DNA of 64,000 nucleotides. Origin: Cerioporus squamosus. Taxonomy: Eukaryota > Basidiomycota > Agaricomycetes > Polyporales > Polyporaceae. The notes beneath the pieces are model-generated. The model ran no database searches, had not been told where the DNA came from, and worked only from the letters and a program-made list of their open reading frames with translations. Below are positions 10,779 through 22,734 of the stretch, in pieces. Position 1 is the first letter of the stretch. The number at the start of each line of letters is the position of its first letter. Where the stretch lies: the NCBI GenBank assembly GCA_022592435.1, contig JABYQS010000077.1:110318-174317 (forward strand), read 5' to 3'. The position numbers were made by a program, and so were the translations under genes.

Positions 10779-13700
10779 ATGGCGCTGAATATTCGCCCCG
10801 CGAACGGGCCCATACGCCCAGGTTCGGCTCCCCCGCAGAGTACGTCCGAGTCTGCACACCTGCGCAGACCGGGCGAGGAAGATCTGCGCAGGAAGATACT
10901 TAGCGGCTCGCTGGTCGATGGTACAGAGCTCCCAGACACGCCCCCCTTGGATCTCATGCCCCAGCTACAGCGCTCCGGCCCCACCATCGTGAAGACGCGT
11001 ACGGGCAGCGTGCTGCAGCGCGGTTTCATTCTCAAGACAGATCATTACCCCTCAGGTATGCTGCAGTCATGATGTCAATAATGCAAGGACGCGCTGAGCA
11101 TGGAGCGATACAGGCCGAGCTCTTGACCTCGACATCAACGTGCATGGCGCACCTAACTTCCGTGCACCCAGACAGGGCAATCTGAACGTGTATGGCGTTG
11201 CGCAACCGCGCACGCAAGGCTTGCGGGCTATCCTATCCGTCCTACGCTGTCGACCAAACCTTGCGCGACCCACCCATGTGGTATGGTTTTGCACGCGAGA
11301 GGAGCCTTTAGGTACGTGCTTTCCAGCAACTCGGTGGAGGAGTGTAGGCGGTACTCGCAGTTGCAAGAGGTTGCTTGTGTCAAACTGGTGTTGATAAGAG
11401 CCACCCTTCAAGTGTATATCCGGTCGTCCGTTCGTTCTTCGCGACGCGTCGGAGCCCAGACGAGCGCTGAAGCTTTCTGACCGCGCGGAGAATCTGGAAG
11501 AGATTGAGCGACGATTGAAGGCCGACATCCTCGCAGAAGCTGCCAAGTAAGTACCAGTAGACAAGGTACGTTGAATGCCAATAGTGATTTCGCGCATAGG
11601 TTCGGAGGACTTGTCCTGACCCACAACGAAGTTGGTGAGAACATCGCGATGAGCCCTCGCGGATTGACTTGGTCTTGATCTGTTCTTGCTGCAGCTTCTG
11701 ACTCAGGGGAGGGAGCAATTCTTCCTACATGGACCGCGGTCGACACGAACAATGTTAGGACGCAGCGAGAGCTCATGGAGAACATGAAGAAGGATGGGTG
11801 GAATGTTGACGTACGTTGCCCTTTGCAGATATAATCTCCCCCAGTGACTGATTCTCTCACACAGTATTATCGGTACGCCTCACGCTTCCGAACCCCTCGA
11901 AAGAAGTCATCTCCTGACTTTCGTGCAGCATTCCCATCTCACCAGAACGACCAATAGAGGTATGTCCTGAATGACTACTTGCGCAAATTCTCGATCCTAA
12001 CTCTGCCCAGGACAACTACCTAGATGCCTACCTTAGTGTCATCAAAGAGACGGACCCTCTCACGACTGCTCTCGTCTTCAACTGTGGTATGGGTGCTGTC
12101 CGGACCACATTCGCCATGGTCGCCGCCTGTATAGTTCGGAGGAAGCAGCTGATTGACCGTGGGCTGGAGGATCCATACTCTGCTAAATCTGTCGGGTCGA
12201 GGTCAGGCGTTAGCACGGTAGGTCTGAATGTCGCCCGTCATTCGATCCTCCCTGATTCGTCACCGTGCGCATTACAGCCGTCAGGAATGTCTCCAGTGAG
12301 TATGATCATCGTGGGCGTGCACCACAGTGGCTAATTGCACGCTAGCCAACTAACGCCAAGATCATGCAAGCACTCGAACAAGCGAACGCACAGCAAGACA
12401 TGAACCGTTCACTTCTCCGCATCACGTACATTCTCCAGCAATGTACGTACCCATCTATATGTGTCAGTAGAGTGTATACAAACGTTCAGCAGATCTCGAT
12501 ACCAAAAACTCGCAATCCGCAATAGAACTGCTGCTCACACAGCCGTCGCTCTTGGACGCTCTGCGGAAGGCTCATATGGGCAACTACGGCGTCATCTTGA
12601 GTTTGTTGGGCTGCCTCGAGCACGGTGTTAAGGCGAAGAAGCTCGTGGATAAGGTCATCGACGTCTGTGCGTTACTTTTTCTTACGCTCTCGTGCTTGGC
12701 GAACTCATTCGGCATAGGCGACCATGTTGTGAATCTGCGGGAAGAGATCTTCTTGAACAGGATACGATACTCGCTCACAACAGCCGTCGACGACAAGGAA
12801 AGAGATAATTTCCTCAGCAAGGCTGTGAAGTCTCTCGAGAAGTAGTAAGTGATAATCTGCTCTCCTGTTGCATGCCGTATGTCTTACCATCGTCTACGAG
12901 CAGCTTCTTCGCCATTGCGTTTGCGAACTATGTCGAGATGGAGGACGACTTCAGGCAAAGCTTTGCAGACTGGCTGAAGGTGGGTCCTCCTCACTGTGCA
13001 GACATGTAGATGCCCATAGCCCACTGACCGGCAACGTTCAGGCAAGAACAGAGATATGGAAGTAAGCCATCGTTGAGACACTTCCCACGGTCTACCTCTG
13101 ACTGCTATACAAAGTCAGGTCATGTTCCTGCGCAAGGCCCACGGTTCGAAGCTGAACGTGTTCGCGCCCATCAACGACCTCTCGACGCTCTCTAGGACCG
13201 GTGCCGACCGTCGCGCACTATTGCCGGGTCAGCAGAACGACGTTGTCGTCGCTGGCGGACAGATACTTGGGGACGAGTACTCCGACCACGTTGTGAAGGT
13301 GTGTGCAACTTCCACTACCGTCGTCACCCACGATCACCAATGGCTGCGACATAGAACCGCAGCGGGATCATCCTTCGCGAAGGCACGCTGCTCAAGTCAG
13401 ACCAGTGGCTCAGTCGCTCTGCGAACGTCTCTGACGGCGTCCGAGGCGCGATCAACTTCCGCAACATCCCGGGCACAAATATCTATGCGCTCGGTCAACC
13501 AACGCTGGAGGCGATCGACGAGGTCGTGCGCCGTGTTCATGCGGCTCATCCAGAAGCATCACGGATCATCTGGATCACGCTGCGCGAGGAGCCTATCGTC
13601 TACGTCAATGGAGCACCATACTGCTTGCGAAGGGAGCGTTTCTCACTTCGCAACATGAAAGGTCAGTGGTGCCACCCCGTTGCAACGTATTAGAGGGATT

Positions 13701-16585
13701 GACCGAGCCCCTACAGACTACGGCGGCATTTCTGCTTCGCGACTGGAGGTCCTCGAGGAGCGTCTGCGGGACGATGTCATCAACGAAGTCCACGCCTTCG
13801 GCGGACGGTGGGTACTCTGCACCATCGTCTTCTTGTGCCATCCTCATCGCTCCATTCACTTCTTTCAGCGTCCTCTTGCATACCGAAACGCCTGATGGTT
13901 CTGTTATCCCAATCTGGGAGGAGGTCAACAGCGAAGACATCATGGTCCTCAAAGACGTCATGGCGCAGCGCAGACATATCAACGACCACGTCGAGCTCGG
14001 ATACGCACGCATACCATCACAGCGGAGCGTCCGCCAGACTTCACGGACCTGAGCGAGCTTATTGAGGTCATGATCCGCAGCAACGCGACTGGTGCCCCGG
14101 TGGTCATCAACTGCCAGCTGGGACGTGGGCGGAGCACGCTCACGTCGGTCATCATGCTGCTCATCCAGCAATGGCTCGCGACTGCAACCCGGGTCAGAGA
14201 CCCGACGACGCCGGGCCCGTTGCAGCGCTCCATGACGAACGACCTCATCCCGCACCACAATGCCCGTCAGTCGTACCAGATCATCAACAGTGAGTAGTAC
14301 ACGTAGTACCTGTCCTGTCCCGTCCAGCGTCGCTGACATCGCACAGACCTGCTCCGAGTGATCCGCAAGGGTCCGATGGTGAAGCAAACAGTCGACGACG
14401 CGATCGACCGATGCGCGCAAGTGCTCAACCTGCGCGACTCCATCGAAGAGGCGCGCATGCGCGCAGAGCAGGCGACGGACGAGCGGCAGCGGAAGCAGCA
14501 CGCGCACCGCGGCCTGCAGAACCTGCGCCGGTACTTCGAGCTCATCATCTTCCAGGCGTACCTGCAGTCCACGGAGCCGGACACGATGCAGACGCAGCAG
14601 TCGTTCGAGTCGTTCGTGAAGGACCGCCCGGTGATCAAGACGTTCGAGAAGCAGCTGCTCTCGGAGGACCTGGACACCCTCAAGCCGCTCGAGCGCGTCG
14701 ATGTTTCGGAGGGGGTGCCTCTCCCGGACGAGGTGGAGAAGGTCGTCGCGAACCGGTCGGGGAGCATACTGTCTGCGTCGACCATCCTCAAGAGCGACTT
14801 CTTCTCGAATCTTCAGAAGATGAGCTTGCCGGAGTACGTTCTCATTTTCCCGCCGAAACCCGGTGGCTGACTTCCGGTGGGCAGGCGCATCGAAGGCGCA
14901 CCAAACTTCCGGCGCGTGCCCCTGACTCTTCGGCTCATCTCTACGTCCGCGTCATCCCCAGGCAGCGATCACTTCGACTTTGTCACCGGCAACGATAACA
15001 AGTGGGTCTGTGGCAGGTGCGTGCGCAGTGTGTACTTGTACAGCGTGGTGCTCCCCCTCACCAAGCTCAACCTTCAGCGGTATGCCCACGGTCGACGGGC
15101 TGAGGCGTGCGTTGCAGCGGGTGAACGCCCACCCGGAAGGAAGCAACAAAGTGTACTGGACGTCCCTGCGCGAGGTCAGCCCTGCCATTCTGCTCCGATG
15201 TCCGCGTGTGCTGATACTTACCGCCCGCAGGAACCGGTGATATACGTCGCAGGCCGCCCGCACGTTCTGCGACTGGTCGACAAGCCGCTCGAGAACGTCG
15301 AGTGAGTTCTGTTTACGTCGTGGGCGGCCGTCGCAGTCCACTCATGTTCACATTGTGTTTCAGGGCCACCGGGGTGACCACGGCGGTGGTCGAAACCATG
15401 GAGGACAACCTGAAGCGGGATGTCATCCGTGAGGTCCGGGCGGGTGATGGCCGCATCCTGCTGCACGACGAGGTGGAGGAGCGTCCGGGTGTCTTCAAGA
15501 TCATCCCGATCTGGGAGCAGGTCGAGGAGAAGGAAATCATGACTCCGCGCGACGTGTACAACCTCATGGTCCAGGAGGGCTACAAGGTCGGTCCGAGAGC
15601 TCTCTTCGGTGTCTGGATCGCGAAGATTGACTTTGCTCGATGTCTTGCAGGTTGACTATGGCCGGGTGGCAGTGGTGCGTATTCGAACATCTCGCTGGGT
15701 CTGGACGCGTCTCCGAGTCATCCCGTCGCTCACCGCTCGCGCAGACGGACGAACAGGCCCCGCTTCCGGGCGCGCTCTCGCAGTTGCTGATGCGCGTGCG
15801 CACAGGGCTGCAGAGCGGCGAGGCTGCGGACTTCATCTTCAACTGCCAGATGGGCCGCGGACGCACGACGAGCGGGATGGTCACTGCCTGCCTGATCGCG
15901 ACGACGATGGCCTGGGAACACGCCGCGGAAGACAAGATCTCGGGAGAGGACCAGAACGCCAACGCCCTTGAGCACTACGATGCGATGGACGGGCCTTCCG
16001 AGGAGGAGGCGTATCTCGCAGGCATGTCTGTCATAACCTCGAAGGGTGAAACCGGCCGCTGACGGAGTGCGTGCAGGAGAGTACAAAGTGATCCTGCAGC
16101 TCGTCAGCGTGCTGTCGCATGGGAAGCTGGCGAAGCGGCTGACCGACCGGGCGATCGACCAGATGCAGGATGTCCAGAACCTGCGCAAGGCGATATACGA
16201 GTGCGTGTCCCGGGGGCGTTTGATTGCACCGTGGCACTGAGACAGGAACGCTGACTGCCCCTCTCCCTCTCTTCCCTCCCCTTGGCGCGACGCAGCTACA
16301 AACTGAAGGTCGAGGCGTGCGAGAAAGGGAGCGCAAAGCAGCGGAAGCTGATGGATCTCGGCGTGAACTACTTGTATGGCGCATTCCCGGATGCGCATGG
16401 GTGATTGCTGACCTGGGGCGGTGGCCGCGGCGCTGCGGGTTTGCAGGTACCGGTACGGCACGCTGATCGTGTTCGCGAACTACCTCGTCGAGATGCGGGA
16501 GGGCCAGTCGGAGGTGAGCTTCCCGGAGTGGCTGCAGACGCGGCGGGAGATCACGATGCTGCTGGGACGGCGGTCGCTGGACTAG
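10779..16585 (+). CDS. Paladin-like protein with three tandem PTP-like phytase/phosphatase domains
   Basis: A large multi-exon gene, about 1,390 residues by my exon reading. Three repeats share the layout R-G-LK-D, then TLREEP.VYV.G.P..LR, then Y.R.PI, then a CX5R loop. The loops are NCGMGAVRTT (Cys at 12083), NCQLGRGRST (14111) and NCQMGRGRTT (15843), so each keeps the catalytic Cys and Arg. This is the PTP-like phytase fold (paladin/PALD1 in animals), annotated in fungi as inositol-hexakisphosphate-related; substrate here is unknown. Oddities: two frame breaks with no plausible intron, one at about 11413 (VYI-GRPFVLRD, two bases short, though an upstream AG acceptor at 11399 could rescue it) and one at about 14022 (YARIP then ITAERPP, one base short). 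The intron after AYLAG uses a GC donor at 16022. The final exons from 15221 are repeated twice downstream. Confidence 0.85.
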
Positions 16586-16988
16586 AGGAGTGCGGGTGTG
16601 CTTTGCTTCTTGTACTACGAATCCGATCTGCTACATGGGTATGCTACGTCAGACTAATAGGACGTCGTTGATGTGCACCGCGGAGTCAGGATCACGATGC
16701 GCGCGCCGCGGAGGACGAGCTCGAGGCTGAGGAAGGGAGACGCCGGAGGGAGATAAATATCAGTCGCCGTGGCAGCTGCACGTGATGGGAGAGCTGGCTC
16801 ACCGCCTTGGACGGTTTCTTGGTTGGCTGCTGCTGTCGCCCTCTCCGCCCTCTGAGTCTCCATCTCGCTCGACTCGGGCCACTCCTCGCCTGCCCCGCGC
16901 GCGCACATCGTCGACGCCGTCCTCCACGACTACGCACCACGAAGCCGCCTTCTTCATCTGACACACCGCCGGCTGGCATAATTCCCTG
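15221..16988 (+). repeat. Module R, copy A (paladin 3' exons plus downstream flank)
   Basis: First of three direct repeats. It begins at 'ccgcccgcag', the last ten bases of the intron before the exon reading EPVIYVAGRPHVLRL, covers the third CX5R domain and the stop at 16585, and ends in 'aattccct' 400 bases later. It matches 30201-31915 and 41519-43282. Sequence upstream of the start is unique to this copy. Confidence 0.95.
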
Positions 16989-17499
16989 CGCACTCTCCTC
17001 GCTTCCTCGCTCGCTCTCCTGCCCGCTCTCCTGCTCTGCTGCCCTCCCGCCGCTGCAGCCTGCTTGCCCTCCCCCGTCCAGTCGTCTCCTCCCTTCCCAT
17101 CTGCAGCATCCCAAGTCGCCTTCCCGCTGCCCCACACGAATGCATGCGTGCAGTCCATTGCAGAGGCGAGTCCCGCCCTGATCTTCGACCCGCCACTGAC
17201 GTCTGCACGCGCAGACGAAGGCGTCGATCAATCTGCAACGCGCATAGCATCCGGAGCTCAAATGTTGTGGGACAAGGAGAGGTGAGTGCACGCCGCCTAC
17301 TGCCCCCTTCCCCCCGCGTTTCCCGTGCATCTTGTGCACAAACAAGTCGTTATTTTCCATGTATGCCATACACACCATCAAATACATGCTTTTGAACACA
17401 ATTCCGCGCCGGAAGCGAGTCTCCAGCGTTCTCGGCGCTGCTTCGCGCCCGCCCGTCTCCCCGTCTCCTCGTTCAGCTACGTTCTGCCCCGCCCCGCCT

Positions 17500-17630
17500 C
17501 GTACACCCAGCCAGACCTGTGATATATATTGAGCCCAGCCTGTGCGATCGCTCAGACACCAGTCCGGCGCTGTGCGCAACTGCCAGCATCGTCGCAGCTG
17601 TCCCGAGTCACCCGTAGGTGAGTCCCCGCT
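17500..17630 (+). promoter_or_regulatory. Promoter-like site in module U copy A
   Basis: TATATATT at 17522-17529 stands alone in very GC-rich sequence. About 90 bases downstream is a clean donor, CCCGTAG then GTGAGT at 17618. TATA, leader and first donor in this spacing look like a transcript start. The same arrangement is at 32451 in copy B. What is transcribed is unknown. Confidence 0.4.
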
Positions 17631-18673
17631 TCTTCCGCACACAGCTACCCCATTTCACCCCCCTACAGTACCCAGAAGGGCTCAATTCAACCGCAAGAAG
17701 CCCTAGTCTACACCCCGCGCTTCCCTTCGGCCGCGGCCCTTGGGCGACTTATAGCGCAAAACTCGCTTTTCTCCCGCAGGCGATGGTGCCGCCTTCCTTC
17801 TCGCCAAGCAAGTCGGCGCGCGTCGCACGCATGCTGTTTCAGTGCTGACGGCGCATACAGACCATTCTCAGCTTACAGCGCGCAGAGTTGAACCGATTCC
17901 CGACCTCGAGACCGACGTTTCTGCCACGGACCGAAGAAACTCACCCGCCGCGCGGCCGTCAGTCGCTGCAATCGCTCGCAAGCGAGTGTCCCGGATGCAC
18001 CACGTCAGCCCGAACCAAGCCATATGCGTTTCGCCCGCGGAGACGAACTGCTCGCGTGGCTATGCCGCGATCTGTGCTGCGCAAGTGCACAGATCCGGAC
18101 GACGACGACTGACGTGGTACGCACTCGGGCCCGGCGTTCGTGCCCCTCGACGCTTCGTTGTACACCGCTCTGACATCTCTGACCTCTGCAGGTCGATCCG
18201 GCATGGTCGAGAAATCGGTCCACGGTGCCGATATCGTCGTTCTCGCACACTGTGCCACCACCTCGCCCGGCCTGTCCTCTCCCCCTGCCGGCCCTCCACG
18301 CTTATTGCTCTCCCCTCAGACCGCTAACTAGTCTATGCTAACACTCACTACAAGCCGCACAGCAGCAGCGCACCGCCAAGCGACCGGGATGTCGCCTACC
18401 GGCGCCATGCCCTGTCCATCACCGCGCCCGCCATGTCTCCCGCCGCTCTGCTCCCCGCACGCTCAAACTCTGCTCACCACCGACACCGATCATTCCGCGT
18501 CGAGAGAGCCCGCTCCCGTGCGAATTCGACGCGGTCGCGGTATTGCCAATTCCTTGCGTTTTCGCAACCGGCCCCACTTCCCGCCGTCGTCCCGACGCGA
18601 CTACGCAAGCACGATCCGTGCGACCCTGTCAGCCATGCAACACCGACACCGGGGTACGTATACGGCCGGTTTC

Positions 18674-19070
18674 CAGCCGCCTGGGACGACTTCTCGAATT
18701 CGCCATCGAGGCGGGCAGGCTCAGGGCCGCCTGACTCGTCCTGGCCGTCCAGCCGCCGCCACCTCCCGAACCGCCGTGAAACTGCGTGCGACGCTCAACG
18801 GAGCCCAGTACTCCGTGTCGCAAGCGTTTGCAGCCGTCCGGGACGACTTCGCAGACCCACCATGTTGGCGGGCAGGCTCGGGACCGCCCAACTCGTCCTT
18901 GCCGTCCAGCCGCCGCAGCGCCTCGAACCGCCGCGCAACCGCGTACAACGTTCGGCGGGGTCTATTACTCCGTGCTAGGAGCATCGCATCTGCAGCCGTC
19001 CGGGACGACTTCTCAGACCCGCCGTGTTGGCGGGCAGGCTCGCGACGCGCCCGTCCAGTGACTCCTCGCC
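18674..19070 (+). repeat. Tandem repeat of about 157-162 bases, 2.5 copies
   Basis: Copies start at 18674, 18831 and 18993, each with cagccg(t/c)c(c/t)gggacgact followed by ggcgggcaggctc about 30 bases on. The third copy is partial. Copy B of module U has only two (33601 and 33758). Confidence 0.8.
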
Positions 19071-22000
19071 GCCGCCGTGCAGCTCCCGCCGAAACTCGGA
19101 CCTCGGTGCGATCCCGGTCGACACCGGCTCAACCCCCTACGTCCGACCGAGTCTCACCGCCCTAGGCTGAATTTGGGAACCCGACTGTCGTCTCGTGTCG
19201 ACAGTTGTGTCTGCCGGCAGTGGTGAAGACATCGTGCCGGGACCTCCCACGACCGCAGGCGATCCCCGACCCCTTCGCAGCGTTACGCACGACACCGAAG
19301 GAGTCCAGACTCCACGGGCAGCGGGTAGCAGAGCCGCGCCATGTCTGGGGCAGGATCCCGCCGCAAGAATGGGCGTTGGAGAACACCGGTGCAGACGTCC
19401 CTACCGGACAAAACGTGCCAGTGGACGCGAGTCTGGTGAGCTGCCAGTCCGGGCGTGCCGGAGCTCGGTCTGATCTTCCATGACGCGCTCTTCCAGCCGA
19501 CGAAACGAGTTGCACGAGCCTGCGCGACGACTCAAGCTTCAAGAAAGACACGGGGCTCAACCCGGCGCGTCTGACGAGCCCGAGAAGTGAGAGAGCGCCC
19601 CGCCCGCCGTATGGGCCGGCTTTGCAGAGGGACTCGGGGCGGACTCGTGCGGGAATGGACAGAGAAGACGTCGGGCGGTCTGCTGATTGCTTGCGTGCAT
19701 GGGATGGTGAGCCCGAGATGGCGATCGAGTGCACGCCGCTCACGATGTGCCTTGCGCCTACACGACGGGACACGACGGGACGATATGGACGCGACCGACG
19801 AGCCGCAGATGCCCATCGGGAGCCGACGGGACATGCAGTGGCGGCAGCGCTCCGCTTCGTCGTTGCCAGAGGTGCACAGGACGACGAGCTCGAGGGCGGT
19901 GGCCCGTTCGCTTGGCGGGCTGCAGCGTGCAAGCGCATTGTTCGGGCGACGTGTTGTACTACTGCTGGAGCTGCATGTAACGTACGTTAACTCGGATCAA
20001 TCTCCTCACACTGCAGTAGGTCTTACGTGCGTGCAACGGTGTCGGGCGGCGTCGGGGCATCTTCTCGAAGTCGGGCGGTTGTCGGGAGACTTGAGAGGGC
20101 GGTGGCAGCGTCTCGGACGGCGGGCGCACACGCAATCCTGAAGGCGAGCATGTGCGCGTTCAAGTGGCCTGCGAACTCCCAGCGCACAATCGTTAGTTTA
20201 CTAGTCGTCATGAACAGTCTGCTGCTTACAAAGATGGAGGGATGCGCCTGCTTTCGAGGACTTTGACTAGCGTGAGTGAATCAATACGCCAATGCTGAAA
20301 AGAGAAGGCCCATGCTTACTGCTGTGGACGTGAACTTGCATGCCCGCTCGCTGCTGTCGGGACTAGGCCTTCGAAGCGTCCTTGAGCGAAGCTCTCCGCC
20401 CTTCAGGGCGTACGGTGTACTAGTACATGTCAAACCGGCCTGACGCATGAGCACGCCATGACCAAGAAGAACCGCCGTGTTCTGTTCAAGAATGTACATG
20501 TTAGCGCAGCATTCGAGGAGTCAACATGACAAGTACTTACCCTGAGACGCGGCACGGACTGCGGCCGCGCGAAGTCCTGTGCCTCGAGTCCAATAGGAGA
20601 ACTACCAAGTAACGGTGCAATCGCATCTGTGGAGAAAGGTGTCAGCGGTGAGCTGCACTGACACGAAGACGTCCCTGAGCTTACGTCGGTATAGCGAACA
20701 CGCGGCAGACTTGAAGTCATGTCAGACTGTTGCAAGCGGCGTCTTGAGGACTACTAGCCAGACGACGTTTCTGTCAGCACGGAAGGAGAGCGGCGGTGGA
20801 GCACGGAGCGAATCTCGACTTACTCTCAGCCGAGTCGAGGCCGCTCTGCTTGGCCGTCGTCCTGAACAGCGAGAACTGCGAACGGGCAGGTCAGAGATAT
20901 GGTATGCGAGTAATAGGGAAGTATCGTGAAGGTGCTTACCGAACGGCGTACTACTACTTGTAAGTGAATGTCGCTCGTGCCTCGGACGGCAGACCACGTC
21001 GCAGAGCCTAACGAGGATAGGTAGATGAAGATGTACCGTCCGTAAAAGTGAGGCCACTCACCCGCAATATGTGTCGAGTGTTCAGCTGGTCGAGACGTTC
21101 TAGCAGCAATGGCGTGAGCCGGCGGAAAGCGGAGAAGGATGAAGTGCGGACCTTTGCATCCGACCCTCGGACTGAACTGCAAGCGGTCAGCGGCGGAGTC
21201 AACGCAAGCACAGTGAGTAAGTACTCGTCAAGGATGTGAAGGAATGAGTTGAAGAAAACCGAGGGAGAGGCAGCTTGTAGCACCTGAAGGTAGGTGTGAA
21301 TGGACACATGTGGACAACGAGATAGGAAGGCGGAGAAGACGAGAGCTACGGGACCGGGGGTGGTGTATAAAGATCATGATACACGGGAAAAGGCTCAATA
21401 GCATAGATGTAAGGAAAGCATAGGATGTGGCATGGTGTACGGAATATACAGTAAGGGTGATGGGATGGAGCGGGGACATAAGTACGTGGGGACACGCGGG
21501 AGGAGAGAACGGTCTGGCGGGGTTCTTATATCTCGCAGAGAGCATCTACAAGTCACGGGAAGTCAGCGAGCTGAACCTTGTTCTGTTGAACACTCACAAT
21601 CCCACGATGGCTTTGCGTGACCTGTATAGCCCGACCGGAGAGAGGGCGGGGTGCTCGGGAGGGGAGAACAGAGGATGCGGTTTACCCTGACGGAGGAAGG
21701 AGACTTGGACAGCTCTAGGTGAGCGGAGACGTTGAGAACGCAGCACGGCTAACTTCGTAACGTAAGATAGACGCTAGAAGCTTCGTCATTGGATTGTGCC
21801 CCAATTTTTGAGGTACAGACCTTGAATGAAGCCAGGAGGACGGAGTCCTCGATTACGAGCGATTTAGCGACACTCCCTGCAATTCGAGAGGCATTGAGCA
21901 ATTACATAGAGCAGGAGTAATATGAGCTCTTACTGTAGGACTCCTTCATAGGTCTAGTGGGGCAGCCCTTGTCGGTCCTAGCGTGCTCGTCGTGGATTCA

Positions 22001-22390
22001 TGGTGCCCGGTGCCGCGTAGGACTCTTCAATCCAGGCCCTCGAGAGTCATCTGTTGGGAGGTATATTGCCACGTCAGTCACTCTAATTGTAGCCCTGTTA
22101 AGAGTACTAGCCTCTACATACTCTCTGTGGGTGCTCGTTTTAGGCAGGAGAGCTGCAGCAAGGCGCGAGAGCAAGGGCGGCGTTCCGTATCGAAGAGCGT
22201 CTAGATTGCCATTTTCGTCGAAACATCATCACTTCGGCGCAGCGGCCGGCTCACTTCCTTCCTCCTCTATGGCTTCTTCTGTTGCATTCCAATCTTGAAG
22301 TATCAATTCTGAGGCATCCCTTGTATTGAACAGATATGCCATGGTGCATCCAACTTGAAGGTGTGTACTTTCTACTCACTACTTCCCAAT
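19071..22390. other. Module U interior, no gene recognised
   Basis: 19071-20270 is GC-rich with overlapping Arg-rich ORFs on both strands, none with a known motif. 20271-22390 is less GC-rich with only short ORFs. Reading frames are not better kept than chance between copies A and B: indels and stops differ. A decayed gene or non-coding transcript remains possible. Confidence 0.45.
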
Positions 22391-22734
22391 ATCATCAGTA
22401 AATGGCCGAATTTATCAGCTTACTTAGGCATCTTAGCTCAGATTAGCAGGTTCTGGCGCCTGCAATATCACACCTCCATCTCAACCGTTTCCTCCCAAAT
22501 TTTGAGGGAACGTGCACAGCCCTACCGTCTACGTACCTGCCACGTTTCAAAGCAAACGGACATGATTGGAGCGAGAATGAAGGCAAGCAGTGAGACCGGC
22601 CTTTGGGCCACTTGGGAGTGCACAGCCACGCGTGTTTGGCGCCCATAAGCGCCGATCTTAGGGCTCTTATTGGCCTCCTAAGTCGTCCTAAGATAAGCTA
22701 AGTTCACTAATAAATTCGGGGTTTTACTGATGAT
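22391..22734. mobile_element. MITE-like element, 344 bases, in U copy A only
   Basis: The ends form a terminal inverted repeat: 22391-22414 (atcatcagtaaatggccgaa...) and the reverse complement of 22711-22734 (atcatcagtaaaaccccgaa...) match at 21 of 24 bases, and a looser second stretch of complementarity follows inside (agcttacttagg versus agcttatcttagg). No coding capacity. Copy B is uninterrupted here (about 37145-37160). The flanks could be read as a TA duplication at 22390 and 22736, but this is not certain. Superfamily unassigned. Confidence 0.75.

Noticed and set aside
16692..17642. 316-codon ORF on the minus strand, repeated at 31629-32507
   Set aside because: Gly/Arg-rich frame opposite a pyrimidine-rich leader; no motif, no introns, and its lower part is antisense to module R.
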